Assembly (NCBI GenBank): GCA_003242685.1
Contig: QGVD01000070.1
Coordinates: 1-19,979 of the forward strand
Direction: 5' to 3'
From: Pseudomonadota bacterium
Lineage (GTDB): Bacteria; Pseudomonadota; Gammaproteobacteria; Steroidobacterales; Steroidobacteraceae
Length of the DNA stretch: 19,979 nucleotides
The notes beneath the pieces are model-generated. The model saw only the letters and a program-made list of their open reading frames with translations. It did not search any database and was not told the origin of the DNA. The translations under genes were made by a program, and so were the position numbers. This document shows, in pieces, positions 6,385 through 15,718 of the stretch (position 1 is its first letter; each line of letters starts with the position of its first letter).

Positions 6385-7329
6385 ATGGAGCTCATTCGCG
6401 GACTTCAGAACCTGCGCGAACGCCACCGGGGTTGCGTCGTCACCATCGGGGCCTACGACGGGATCCATCTGGGCCACAGGGCGCTCATCGCCCGGGTGCT
6501 CGAGCACGGCGCCCGGCTCGCTCGCCCCACGCTCATGGTGACGTTCGAGCCGATGCCGCGCGAGTATCTCGTGCCGCACGACCCGCCTGCGCGTCTGACG
6601 TCCTGGAGGGAGCGCTGGCGGCTGATCGAGCGGACGGGGCTCGACGGTGTCTGGCTGCTGCGCTTCGGTGAGCGTCTGCGCTGCATGACCGGCGAGGAGT
6701 TCGCAGAGCTCCTGGCGGACGAGCTGCGCGCGAAGGTGGTCGTCGTAGGGCACGACTTTCGCTTCGGACGCAACGGCGAGGCGAACGCGGCCTCGCTTCG
6801 CGAGGCGGGCACGCGGCTCGGGTTCGAGGTCGACGTGGTGCCGCCCGTCTCCGTCGCGGGTGAGCGGGTGAGCAGCAGTGCGATCCGCGATGCGCTCGCG
6901 CGCGGGGAGCTGGAGCGGGCACGTCTGCTCCTCGGCCGTCCATATTCGATGGTGGGCCGCGTGGTGCGCGGCGCGCGGCTCGGGCGCGAGCTCGGGTACG
7001 CAACGGCGAATCTGCGCCTCGAGCGGCGGCGCACGCCGCTTTCGGGCGTGTTCGCGGTGCGCGTGCATCGCGTCGCGGCGCAGGCGCTGCCGGGCGTGGC
7101 GAGCCTCGGAACGCGCCCCACGGTGAACGGTGTGGAGCCGCTCCTCGAGGCGCACATATTCGATTTCAACGGCGATCTCTACGGCCGCGAGATCGAGGTC
7201 GAGTTCGTGGCGCGACTGCGCGACGAGGAGCGCTTCGCGACACTCGACGAGCTGGTCGAACAGATGCACCGGGATGCGCACGCGGCGCGACGTATCCTCC
7301 AGGACGTGAAAGAGACGGCGAGTGGCTGA
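6385..7329 (+). CDS. ribF: Bifunctional riboflavin kinase / FAD synthetase
   Basis: This 314-residue enzyme phosphorylates riboflavin to FMN, then adenylylates it to FAD. The N-terminal nucleotidyltransferase domain has GAYDGIHLGH (family HxGH motif), FEPMPREYL, and the ISSTxIR-like VSSSAIRDAL. The C-terminal flavokinase domain has GRVVRGARLGRELGYATANL and, near the end, FNGDLYGREIEVEF and LRDEERFATLDELVEQMHRD. The usual Pro-Thr-Ala-Asn motif reads Ala-Thr-Ala-Asn here; Thr and Asn are kept. ATG 6385 gives the normal length (about 313), with CAGG just upstream. The frame is open further 5' (to 6208), but only across the end of murJ. It overlaps ileS by 8 bases. Confidence 0.95.
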   Translation: MELIRGLQNLRERHRGCVVTIGAYDGIHLGHRALIARVLEHGARLARPTLMVTFEPMPREYLVPHDPPARLTSWRERWRLIERTGLDGVWLLRFGERLRCMTGEEFAELLADELRAKVVVVGHDFRFGRNGEANAASLREAGTRLGFEVDVVPPVSVAGERVSSSAIRDALARGELERARLLLGRPYSMVGRVVRGARLGRELGYATANLRLERRRTPLSGVFAVRVHRVAAQALPGVASLGTRPTVNGVEPLLEAHIFDFNGDLYGREIEVEFVARLRDEERFATLDELVEQMHRDAHAARRILQDVKETASG

Positions 7330-10171
7330 CTACAAGCAGACGATCAACCTGCCTCAGACGGATTTCCCGATGAAGGCGGATCTCGCACGACGCGAGCCCG
7401 CCATGCTGGAAGCCTGGGAAAAGCAGGGCATCTATCACCGCCTTCGCGCGGTGGCTCGCGGCCGGCCGCGCTTCGTGCTGCACGACGGCCCGCCTTACGC
7501 GAACGGCCCCATTCACCTGGGCCACGCCGTCAACAAGATCCTGAAGGACATCATCGTCAAGTCGCGCACGCTCGACGGCTTCGATGCGCCGTATGTGCCG
7601 GGCTGGGACTGCCACGGGCTGCCGATCGAGCTGCAGGTCGAGAAGAAATACGGGCGTCCCGGACAGAAGCTCGACGCGGCCGCGTTCCGCGCGGCATGCC
7701 GCGAGTACGCGCGACAGCAGATCGATCTGCAGCGCCGCGACTTCAAGCGCCTCGGTGTCCTCGGCGACTGGGAGAACCCCTACCTCACGATGGATCCACG
7801 CTACGAGGCGCAGCAGATCCGGGCGTTCGGCAAGATCATCCGCAACGGGCACCTGTACAAGGGCTCGAAGCCCGTGCACTGGTGCCTCGACTGCCGTTCG
7901 GCGCTCGCTGAAGCGGAAGTCGAGTACGAAGAGCGGACGTCACCCGCGATCGACGTCGGCTTCGCGGTGAGCGACGTCCGCGACCTCGAGCGGCGCGTGG
8001 GGCTCGCGAGTGGAGCGCTCGGCGACCGTCCGGTCGATGTCGTCATCTGGACGACGACACCCTGGACGCTGCCGGCGAACCAGGCCGTCGCGCTCAACGA
8101 AGCACTGAAGTACGTGCTGATCGCGCCGGCGCCTGCGGAAGGCGCTGCCCCGGAAGCGAACCGGCAGGAGCAGACGGCGCTGATCCTCGCTGCCGATCTC
8201 GCTCGAGCATGCCTCGCCCGCTACGGGCTCGAGGCGGAGAAGACGCTCGCCGAGTTCGAGGGCCGCGCCCTCGAAGGCCTGCGTCTGCGCCATCCTTTCC
8301 AGGAGCGCGAAGTGCCCGTGATCCTCGGCGAGCACGTGACACTCGATGCGGGTACGGGCGCGGTCCACACGGCGCCGGGGCACGGTCACGAGGACTTCAT
8401 CGTCGGTCAGCGCTACGGGCTTCCCGTGACGAACCCGGTGGGCAACGACGGCCGCTTCCTCCCCGACACGCCGCTCGTCGCGGGCCTGAAGGTGGACGAC
8501 GCGAACGGCGTCATCATCGAGACGCTGCGTGAGCGCGGCCGGCTCGTGCATCACGAGCCGCTGCGCCACAGCTACCCGCACTGCTGGCGCCACAAGACGC
8601 CCGTGATCTTCCGCGCGACGCCCCAGTGGTTCATCAGCATGGACCGCAACGGGCTGCGCGCGAATGCGCTGCGCGACATCCGCAAGGTGAAGTGGACGCC
8701 GGAGTGGGGCGAGCAGCGCATCACGGGCATGATCGAGAACCGGCCCGACTGGTGCATCTCGCGCCAGCGCACGTGGGGCGTGCCGATCACGCTCTTCGTG
8801 CACCGGAGCACTGGGGAGCTGCATCCGCGCATGCTCGAGCTCATCGATCAGATCGCTGAGCGCGTCGAGCGCGACGGCATCGATGCGTGGTTCGCGCTCG
8901 ATCCGCGGGAGCTCCTCGGTGACGAGGCGGAGAGCTACGAGAAGGTGACGGACGTGATGGACGTCTGGGCCGACTCGGGACTCTCCTTCGAGTGCGTGGG
9001 GCACCTGCGCCCCGAGCTGCAGGCGCCGATGGATCTCTATCTCGAGGGTTCGGATCAGCACCGCGGCTGGTTCCACAGCTCGCTTCTCATGTCGGAAGCG
9101 ATCTACGAGCGCGCACCGTATCGCGGCGTGCTCACCCACGGTTTCACCGTGGACGAGAAGGGCCGCAAGATGTCGAAGTCGCTCGGCAACGTCATCGAGC
9201 CGAAGCAGGTGCTCGACACGCTCGGCGCCGACGTGCTGCGCCTGTGGGTCGCCGCGACCGACTTCGCCAACGAGATGAGCGTCTCGCAGGAGATCCTCAA
9301 GCGCATGGCGGACTCGTACCGGCGCATGCGCAACACGGTGCGCTTCCTGCTCGGCAATCTCGCGGGCTTCGATCCGGCGAAGCACGCCGTGAGCCTGGAG
9401 TCGGCGGTGGCGCTCGACCGCTGGGCGGTGCGGCGTACCGCGGAGCTCCAGCAGGAAGTGATCGCGGCGTACCGCAACTATCAGTTCCACCTCATCTACC
9501 AGAAGGTCCACAACTTCTGCGTCGTGGACCTCGGCGGCTTCTATCTCGACATCCTCAAGGACCGTCTCTACACGTTGCCTGCGGACGCGCACGCGCGGCG
9601 CTCGGCGCAGACGGCGATGTACCACATCGCCGAGAGCATGGTGCGCTGGCTCGCACCGATCCTCTCGTTCACGGCGGACGAGATCTGGCGCTACATGCCG
9701 GGTGAACGCGGCGAGTCGGTGTTCCTCACGACGTGGCACGAGCTGCCGCAGGTGCCGAAGGACGACATCGACTGGGACGCCTTCATCCGTCTGCGCAGCG
9801 ACGTGACGCGCGAGCTCGAGCGTCTGCGCGATGCGGAAGAGATCGGCGCTCCGCTCGAAGCGGAGGTCGATGTCTATTGCACGCCGGAGGAATACGCGCG
9901 CTTCTCGAAGCTCGGCGACGAACTGCGCTTCCTGCTCATCACCTCGGCGGCACGCGTGCACCAGGTCACGTCGGCGCCTGAAGGGGCGACCGCCGCCACG
10001 AACGCGGCGAAGAGCGGTGTATGGATCACCGTGCGGCCGACGCAGCAGCCGAAGTGCATCCGTTGCTGGCACCGCCTGCCGGATATCGGGTCCAACCCGG
10101 AGCATCCGGAGATCTGCGGCCGTTGTGTCGAGAATCTGAGCCTGCCCGGCGAGGCGCGGAGATTCGCGTGA
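7322..10171 (+). CDS. ileS: Isoleucyl-tRNA synthetase
   Basis: This 949-residue class I synthetase charges tRNA-Ile. The HIGH motif appears as HLGH at 65-68 (PPYANGPIHLGHAVNKILKD). An editing (CP1) domain contains TTPWTLPANQAV and GTGAVHTAPGHGHEDF. Tryptophan-rich DVWADSGLSFE follows, and KMSKS is at 616-620. The C-terminal zinc finger is CIRCWH from Cys912, then ICGRCVENL. The length is close to E. coli IleS (938). The GTG start at 7322 gives MADYKQTINLPQTDFPMKADL, aligning with the known N-terminus. The 8-base overlap with ribF suggests coupled translation. It looks like the standard bacterial type rather than the mupirocin-resistant type, but that needs an alignment. Confidence 0.97.
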   Translation: MADYKQTINLPQTDFPMKADLARREPAMLEAWEKQGIYHRLRAVARGRPRFVLHDGPPYANGPIHLGHAVNKILKDIIVKSRTLDGFDAPYVPGWDCHGLPIELQVEKKYGRPGQKLDAAAFRAACREYARQQIDLQRRDFKRLGVLGDWENPYLTMDPRYEAQQIRAFGKIIRNGHLYKGSKPVHWCLDCRSALAEAEVEYEERTSPAIDVGFAVSDVRDLERRVGLASGALGDRPVDVVIWTTTPWTLPANQAVALNEALKYVLIAPAPAEGAAPEANRQEQTALILAADLARACLARYGLEAEKTLAEFEGRALEGLRLRHPFQEREVPVILGEHVTLDAGTGAVHTAPGHGHEDFIVGQRYGLPVTNPVGNDGRFLPDTPLVAGLKVDDANGVIIETLRERGRLVHHEPLRHSYPHCWRHKTPVIFRATPQWFISMDRNGLRANALRDIRKVKWTPEWGEQRITGMIENRPDWCISRQRTWGVPITLFVHRSTGELHPRMLELIDQIAERVERDGIDAWFALDPRELLGDEAESYEKVTDVMDVWADSGLSFECVGHLRPELQAPMDLYLEGSDQHRGWFHSSLLMSEAIYERAPYRGVLTHGFTVDEKGRKMSKSLGNVIEPKQVLDTLGADVLRLWVAATDFANEMSVSQEILKRMADSYRRMRNTVRFLLGNLAGFDPAKHAVSLESAVALDRWAVRRTAELQQEVIAAYRNYQFHLIYQKVHNFCVVDLGGFYLDILKDRLYTLPADAHARRSAQTAMYHIAESMVRWLAPILSFTADEIWRYMPGERGESVFLTTWHELPQVPKDDIDWDAFIRLRSDVTRELERLRDAEEIGAPLEAEVDVYCTPEEYARFSKLGDELRFLLITSAARVHQVTSAPEGATAATNAAKSGVWITVRPTQQPKCIRCWHRLPDIGSNPEHPEICGRCVENLSLPGEARRFA

Positions 10172-10725
10172 ACGAGCAGGGCGGTGAGTCGACGGTCCGT
10201 GCTTCGGCGCCGGCCGTTCCTGCAGCCTCCGCAAGCGGCTGGCGCTGGCTGCCGCTCGCCGCGGCAGTCGTCGCACTCGACCAGCTCACCAAGCTCCTCG
10301 TCGCAGAGCGGTTCGAGCTCTACGAGCGCCTGCAGATCCTGCCGGTGTTCGATCTCACTCTGCGTTACAACACCGGCGCGGCGTTCAGCTTCCTCGCCGA
10401 TGCAGCGGGCTGGCAGCGCTGGTTCTTCGTGGCGCTGGCGCTCGCCATCGCGGCGGGAATCATCCTGTGGCTGCGGCGTCTTCATGCGCGCTCGCAGGCG
10501 CTGCTCGCCGCCGCGCTCGCGCTGGTGCTCGGCGGAGCAGTCGGTAACGTGATCGACCGGCTGCGCCTCGGGCACGTCGTCGATTTCATCCTCGTGTACT
10601 GGGGCCGGGCGGAGTTCCCGGCGTTCAACATTGCCGACTCGGCGATCACCATCGGCGCGGGGCTTCTGCTGCTCGACGCCTGGCGCGAGGGTCGCACCGG
10701 CCGGAATACCGGAGGGAACCGCTGA
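10168..10725 (+). CDS. lspA: Lipoprotein signal peptidase (signal peptidase II)
   Basis: This 185-residue inner-membrane aspartyl protease removes signal peptides from diacylglyceryl prolipoproteins. Conserved segments are VALDQLTK, RYNTGAAFSF, GNVIDRLRLGHVVDF and FNIADSAITIGAG. The catalytic aspartates are those in HVVDF (Asp139) and NIADS (Asp157). Four hydrophobic segments fit the family. The start is GTG 10168, whose GTGA overlaps the ileS stop by four bases; GGAG (10158-10161) lies six bases upstream. No later ATG, GTG or TTG is usable, so the protein has an about 24-residue polar, Ala-rich N-terminal extension beyond the usual 160-170 residues. ispH follows with a one-base overlap. Confidence 0.95.
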   Translation: MNEQGGESTVRASAPAVPAASASGWRWLPLAAAVVALDQLTKLLVAERFELYERLQILPVFDLTLRYNTGAAFSFLADAAGWQRWFFVALALAIAAGIILWLRRLHARSQALLAAALALVLGGAVGNVIDRLRLGHVVDFILVYWGRAEFPAFNIADSAITIGAGLLLLDAWREGRTGRNTGGNR

Positions 10726-11660
10726 TGCAGATCCTGCTCGCCAATCCGCGCGGCTTCTGCGCCGGCGTCGATCGGGCCATCGAGATCGTCGAGCGCGCGC
10801 TCGAGCTCTTCGGCGCGCCGATCCACGTGCGCCACGAGGTGGTCCACAACCGGCACGTGGTGGAGCGGCTGCGCAGCCTCGGCGCGGTGTTCGTCGACGA
10901 GCTCGATGAGGTGCCGGACGGCGCCACGGTCATCTTCTCCGCGCACGGCGTGCCGCAGTCCGTCGAGGACGAGGCGGCGCGGCGAGGGCTGCGCGTGTTC
11001 GACGCGACGTGTCCGCTCGTCACGAAGGTGCACATGGAGGTGCAGCGCTACGCGCGCGAGGGCCGCGACGTGATCCTCATCGGTCACCGGGGCCATCCGG
11101 AAGTCGAGGGCACGATGGGTCGCTTCGATTCCTCCTTCGGCGGGCGGATCCTGCTCATCGAGAACGTCGAGGACGCTGAGCGGCTCGAGGTACGCGATCC
11201 CGCGCGGCTCGCGCTCGTCACGCAGACCACGCTCTCGGTGGACGACACCGCAGACATCGTCGCCGTCCTGCGGCGCCGCTTCCCGCTCCTTGCCGTACCG
11301 CGCAAGGAAGACATCTGCTACGCGACGCAGAACCGGCAGGACGCGGTGAAGAGGCTCCTCGAGAAGTGCGACGTGCTGGTCGTGGTCGGCTCGCAGTCGA
11401 GCTCGAATTCGAACCGGCTGCGCGAGATCGCGGATCGCAGAGGCGTGCCGGGATATCTGGTCGACGGGCCCGATGACCTCCGGCGGGAATGGTTCGAGGG
11501 CAAGCGCGCGGTCGGTGTAACGGCAGGTGCCTCGGCGCCGGAAGTGCTCGTGCACGCGGTCATCGAGAGGCTGCGCGCCTGGGGCGGCGAGCCGCCGCAG
11601 GAGCTGACGGGCCGCGAGGAGCACGTCGTCTTCGGGTTGCCGCGCGAGCTGCGCCGCTAA
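10725..11660 (+). CDS. ispH: 4-hydroxy-3-methylbut-2-enyl diphosphate reductase
   Basis: This 311-residue [4Fe-4S] enzyme does the last step of the MEP pathway, reducing HMBPP to IPP and DMAPP; IPP feeds IspB and MurJ's undecaprenyl carrier. The cluster cysteines are Cys12 (NPRGFCAGVDRA), Cys96 (FDATCPLVTKVH) and Cys198 (KEDICYATQNRQ). The proton-donor Glu126 lies in GHRGHPEVEGTMG. SSSNSNRL binds diphosphate. Length matches E. coli (316). The ATG at 10725 overlaps the lspA stop in TGATG. In E. coli fkpB separates lspA and ispH; it is absent here. The gene ends in a 4-base tail-to-tail overlap with the acyltransferase gene, so no terminator hairpin separates them. Confidence 0.97.
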   Translation: MQILLANPRGFCAGVDRAIEIVERALELFGAPIHVRHEVVHNRHVVERLRSLGAVFVDELDEVPDGATVIFSAHGVPQSVEDEAARRGLRVFDATCPLVTKVHMEVQRYAREGRDVILIGHRGHPEVEGTMGRFDSSFGGRILLIENVEDAERLEVRDPARLALVTQTTLSVDDTADIVAVLRRRFPLLAVPRKEDICYATQNRQDAVKRLLEKCDVLVVVGSQSSSNSNRLREIADRRGVPGYLVDGPDDLRREWFEGKRAVGVTAGASAPEVLVHAVIERLRAWGGEPPQELTGREEHVVFGLPRELRR

Positions 11661-12565
11661 CGGCCGTAGACGCTCTTCTTCAGCTTCCAGCGCTTGTGCG
11701 ACCACGGCCAGTCGGCCGGGGCTTCGCGGATCTGCTGCTCGACCCTGCGCACGTAACGCTCGGTGAGCTCGCCCGGCGCGAGCTGCTCTCCTGCCGCCGC
11801 CAGCGGCTCCAGGGCCACTTCATAGAAACCGCGCCCCGTGCGCCGCATGGCGGCGAAGAACACCGGGAAGCGGGTGGCGCGCGCGATCTCCTCAGGCCCC
11901 ATGTAGAACGCCGAGTCGCGGTTGAGAAAGCGCGTCCAGTGGCGCCGTTCGCTCTTCGTGGGCTCCTGATCGGCCACCATCGCGATGGCGCGGACCATCC
12001 GTCCGCGCCGCAGGATGTCCGGCAGGAGCTGCTGGGCAGGCACCAGGCGGCTGCCGAAGCGGCCGCGCAGCGCGCGCATCTCGCGTTCCGCCCAGGGGTT
12101 CACGAGCGGCTTGTACGCGGCATCCACCGGCCAGCCGAGCTCGAGGGTGAGCGCATGGAGCATCCATTCCCAGTTGCACTGATGGGCGGCGACGAGCAGC
12201 ACGGGGCTGCCCGCCGCGAGCACCGCGCGCACTTCGTCCGCGTTGATGAGCCGCACGCGCCGGCGCAGCTCATCGGGCGAGATGCGCGCGGACTTGATGA
12301 TCTCCACGAGCACCTGCGCGAAGCCCCGGTAGTAGTCGCGCATGAGCGCACGGAGCCCCGCCTCGTCGAGCTCCGGGAACGCGATGCGCAGGTTCTCGCG
12401 TACGACGTGCGGGCGATAGGGGAAGACGCGGAACGCCAGCCAGGCGAGCAACCGCGCGAAACCGTACAGCACGGGCATCGGTATGGCGGCGAGCAGCCGC
12501 ACCCACCAGGTCGGGCGTTCCGGAGGCGTCGTTGCCGCGGCCGGCACCATCTCGATGCTGCTCAC
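11657..12565 (-). CDS. LpxL/HtrB-family lipid A acyltransferase
   Basis: This 302-residue inner-membrane protein belongs to the lysophospholipid acyltransferases that add secondary acyl chains to Kdo2-lipid IVA. One membrane segment lies near residues 20-48 (WWVRLLAAIPMPVLYGFARLLAWLAF). The catalytic His-X4-acidic motif is HQCNWE at 128-133. VADQEP, FAAMRR and the C-terminal WPWSHKRWK follow the family. LpxL versus LpxM cannot be decided by eye. The start GTG 12565 has GGAG seven bases upstream; an in-frame ATG at 12550 is an alternative. It is the last gene of an apparent adaptor-permease-acyltransferase operon, 19 bases after the RND permease, an uncommon pairing. Confidence 0.9.
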   Translation of the reverse strand: MSSIEMVPAAATTPPERPTWWVRLLAAIPMPVLYGFARLLAWLAFRVFPYRPHVVRENLRIAFPELDEAGLRALMRDYYRGFAQVLVEIIKSARISPDELRRRVRLINADEVRAVLAAGSPVLLVAAHQCNWEWMLHALTLELGWPVDAAYKPLVNPWAEREMRALRGRFGSRLVPAQQLLPDILRRGRMVRAIAMVADQEPTKSERRHWTRFLNRDSAFYMGPEEIARATRFPVFFAAMRRTGRGFYEVALEPLAAAGEQLAPGELTERYVRRVEQQIREAPADWPWSHKRWKLKKSVYGR

Positions 12566-12584
12566 AGCGCGGCTCCGTGCAGCG

Positions 12585-15500
12585 TCAGACCGTGGGTCGC
12601 GACGGCTCGGGCGTCACCGGGTCCTCGGGGTGCTGCGGACTGGTCGTCAGCACCTTCGAGAACTTCGGCCCGATCCAGCGCTCGATGTCGTCGACCAGCG
12701 TGAATACCGCCGGAACCACGACGAGCGTCAGTGCCGTCGAGGTGATCAGGCCGCCGATGACCGCGATGGCCATCGGCGCACGGAACGAGGAATCGCCGTG
12801 CAGGCCGATCACGACCGGCACCATGCCCGCGACCATCGCGACGGTGGTCATCACGATGGGCCGCGCGCGCTTGTGTCCCGCCTCGAGCAGGGCCGTGACG
12901 CGATCCTTGCCTGCCCGCATCTCCTCGATGGCGAAGTCCACCAGCAGGATGGAGTTCTTCGCGACGATGCCCATCAGCATGAGGAAGCCGATCACGACGG
13001 GCAGCGACATCGGATTGCCGGTGATCCAGAGCGCGAACGCGGCACCGCCGATCGAGAGCGGCAGCGCCGAGAGAATCGTGAGCGGCTGCAGAACGCGCGC
13101 GAAGAGCAGCACGAGCACGGCGAAGACCATCAGCACGCCGGTGATCATCGCGATGATGAAGTTCGTGAACAGCTCCTTCATGAACTCGGCCTGGCCGACC
13201 TCGACGAGCTGCACGCCGTCGGGAAGGTTCGCAAGCGTGGGCAACGCATAGACCGTCTTCATCGCCGTGCCCAGCTCGACGCCCTCGGCGGTATCCGCCT
13301 CGATCGCGACACGCGGGGCCTGGTTGTAGCGGCGCAGGCGCGTCGGTCCCTGCCCGAAGCTGATGTCGGCGACCGCCTTGAGCGGCACGCTGCCGCCGCT
13401 CGCCGTCGGCACGGGCAGGTTCTCGAGCGTCGCGAGATCCTGCCGCGCTTCCTCGACCAGGCTCACCCGGATCGGGATCTGACGGTCGGAGAGTGAGAAC
13501 TTCGCGGACGACTGCGGCAGATCGCCGATCGTTGCGATGCGGATCGTCTGGCTGATGCTCGACACCGTCACGCCGAACTCGGCGGCGAGGTCGAGTCGCG
13601 GCCGGATGACGATCTCGGGCCTCTGCAGGTCGCCGTTGATGCGTGGATCGACGAGCCCGGGAGCCGTGCGCATCTCGGCGACGACCTTCTCGGCCGTGCG
13701 CTCGACGAGCGCGCGGTCGTCACCCGTGAGGTAGATGGTGATGTCGCGGCCGCCGCCGACATTCTGGTTCTGGAAGCTGATGCGCGCGTCCGGAATGCTG
13801 CGCAGCTCCTTGATGACGCGCTGCTCGAACTCCTTCGTCGTCACGTCGCGCTCCTTGCGCGGCACGAGCGTGAGGAACAGCCGGCCGGTGCGGACGTCCT
13901 CCGAGCCGCCGACGAGCTCGATGACTTCGGCGACCTCGGGCTGGCGGCTCACGATCTCCGCGACGCGCGCGGAGACTGCGGCGGTGTCTTCGAGCCGCAC
14001 ACCGGGCGGCAGCTCGATGTTGATGGTCGAGCTGGAGAGGTCGGCGTCAGGGACGAACGACGTCGGCAGCATCGCGAGCCCCGCGACCGACAGGACGAAG
14101 AAGACCGTGCCGCCGATGAGCGTGCGCCAGCGGTGCTCGATGCTCCAGCGCAGCACGCGCATGTAGCGCGACATGATCGGCCCGTCCTCGTGATGCGGGA
14201 TGCCGTCCGATTTCAGCGTGTACGCCGCGATGACGGGCGTGATGAGGCGCGCCACGAGCAGCGAGAAGAACACCGCCGCGGCGACGGTGAGGCCGAACTG
14301 CTCGAAGAACTGCCCGATGATGCCTTCCATGAAGCTCACGGGCAGGAACACCGCGATGATCGTGGCGGACGTGGCGACCACCGCGAGTCCGATCTGGTCG
14401 GCGGCATCGAGCGCGGCGCGATAGCCCGTCTTGCCCATGCGCATGTGGCGCACGATGTTCTCGATCTCGACGATCGCGTCGTCCACCAGCACGCCGGCCA
14501 CCAGCGCGAGCGCGAGCAGGCTGATCTGGTTGAGCGTGAAGCCCATCCACTGCATGAACGCGAACGTCGGGATGGCCGACAGGGGAATGGCGAGCGCGGA
14601 GATCGCCGTCGCGCGCCAGTCGCGCAGGAAGAACCACACCACGATGACGGCGAGTATCGAGCCCTCGATGAGGGCCATCACCGCCGAGCGGTAGATCTCC
14701 TGCGTGAAGTCGACGGTGCTGAAGACCTGCGCGAAGCGGACGTCGGGATTCTCTCTGGCGATCTTGTCGAGCTCGCGCATCACGGCGTCGCGCACCGCGA
14801 CGTCGGACGAGCCCATCGCGCGGAACACGCCGAAGATCGTCGCGGGACGGCCGTTGAGCCGCGAGATGGAGCGTATCTCCTCGACGCCGTCGACGACGTC
14901 GGCGATGTCACCGAGCCGTGCGACGCGGCCGCCGGGCAGGGAGATCTGCGTCTCGGCGAGCTGCTGAGCGCTCTGCGCACCGCCGAGCACGCGGATCGCC
15001 TGCTCGCCGCCTGCGACCTGCGCGCGGCCTCCCGGCGCATCGAGATTGAGCTGACGAAGCTGCTGGTTGACGGCGACCGCCGTGATGCCGAGCGCCTGCA
15101 TCCGCGCCGGATCGAGATTGACGCGGATCTCGCGCGTGACGCCGCCGCCGCGCGTCACCTGCGCCACGCCCTGCACGGCGAGCAGACGGCGGGTGATGGT
15201 GTTGTCGACGAACCAGCTCAGCTCCTCGAGGGATTTCGCCGTCGAGCTCACGGCGAGCCACACGATGGCTTCGCCCGTGACGTCGATGCGCTGGACGACC
15301 GGCTCCTGGATGCCTTCCGGCAGATCGGCGCGGACTTTCGCTACGGCATCCCGCACGTCGTTCACCGCGCGATCGATCGGCGTGCCTATCTGGAATTCGA
15401 TCTGCACCTGCGCCGAGCCTTCGGCGGCGACCGACGTGATGTTGCGCACGTTGCCGATGCTCGCGACGGCGCCTTCGATCTTCTGGATGATCTGCGTCTC

Positions 15501-15680
15501 GATCTCGGACGGCGCGGCGCCCGGCTGGGACACCGAGACCACGACCATCGGGAAGGTGACGTCCGGATCGAGGTTGACCGGCAGACGGATGAACGCCACG
15601 GTGCCCATGAAGAAGAGCACCACGAACAGGACGATGGGTGTCACCGGATGCCGGATCGCCCAGGCGGATATGTTGCGCAT
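12585..15680 (-). CDS. RND efflux permease (HAE-1/AcrB family)
   Basis: This 1031-residue inner-membrane, proton-driven exporter pumps hydrophobic compounds across the envelope through an adaptor and an outer-membrane channel. Two repeats each have a transmembrane helix, a large periplasmic loop and further helices. The proton relay is visible: Asp400-Asp401 in TM4 (GVLVDDAIVEIENI) and Lys908 in TM10 (GIVAKNSILLVDFA). IRLPVNLDPDVTFP near the N-terminus is typical. No heavy-metal (CusA-type) methionine pattern stands out, so a drug or lipophile substrate is more likely; the real substrate cannot be deduced. The ATG start at 15680 lies 38 bases after the adaptor stop. No outer-membrane channel gene is nearby, so it must use one encoded elsewhere. 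Confidence 0.95.
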   Translation of the reverse strand: MRNISAWAIRHPVTPIVLFVVLFFMGTVAFIRLPVNLDPDVTFPMVVVSVSQPGAAPSEIETQIIQKIEGAVASIGNVRNITSVAAEGSAQVQIEFQIGTPIDRAVNDVRDAVAKVRADLPEGIQEPVVQRIDVTGEAIVWLAVSSTAKSLEELSWFVDNTITRRLLAVQGVAQVTRGGGVTREIRVNLDPARMQALGITAVAVNQQLRQLNLDAPGGRAQVAGGEQAIRVLGGAQSAQQLAETQISLPGGRVARLGDIADVVDGVEEIRSISRLNGRPATIFGVFRAMGSSDVAVRDAVMRELDKIARENPDVRFAQVFSTVDFTQEIYRSAVMALIEGSILAVIVVWFFLRDWRATAISALAIPLSAIPTFAFMQWMGFTLNQISLLALALVAGVLVDDAIVEIENIVRHMRMGKTGYRAALDAADQIGLAVVATSATIIAVFLPVSFMEGIIGQFFEQFGLTVAAAVFFSLLVARLITPVIAAYTLKSDGIPHHEDGPIMSRYMRVLRWSIEHRWRTLIGGTVFFVLSVAGLAMLPTSFVPDADLSSSTINIELPPGVRLEDTAAVSARVAEIVSRQPEVAEVIELVGGSEDVRTGRLFLTLVPRKERDVTTKEFEQRVIKELRSIPDARISFQNQNVGGGRDITIYLTGDDRALVERTAEKVVAEMRTAPGLVDPRINGDLQRPEIVIRPRLDLAAEFGVTVSSISQTIRIATIGDLPQSSAKFSLSDRQIPIRVSLVEEARQDLATLENLPVPTASGGSVPLKAVADISFGQGPTRLRRYNQAPRVAIEADTAEGVELGTAMKTVYALPTLANLPDGVQLVEVGQAEFMKELFTNFIIAMITGVLMVFAVLVLLFARVLQPLTILSALPLSIGGAAFALWITGNPMSLPVVIGFLMLMGIVAKNSILLVDFAIEEMRAGKDRVTALLEAGHKRARPIVMTTVAMVAGMVPVVIGLHGDSSFRAPMAIAVIGGLITSTALTLVVVPAVFTLVDDIERWIGPKFSKVLTTSPQHPEDPVTPEPSRPTV

Positions 15681-15718
15681 GGCTCTGACCGTCTACGGAA
15701 GCGTCGGAACGCCCCCGC

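Noticed and set aside
7940..10276. 778-residue open frame on the minus strand opposite ileS
   Set aside because: It lies wholly antisense to a clear ileS, is full of Arg, His, Asp and Glu without domains, and is a usual by-product of high-G+C codon bias.
11405..11416. ATTCGAACC within ispH resembling the T-loop of the tRNA at 17131-17206, as a possible att repeat bounding the 6-kb block
   Set aside because: Only nine bases match, and they encode the conserved SNSNR segment of IspH. No integrase is present.
12483..13496. 337-residue plus-strand frame crossing the lpxL-permease junction
   Set aside because: Very low-complexity charged composition and antisense to two confident genes.
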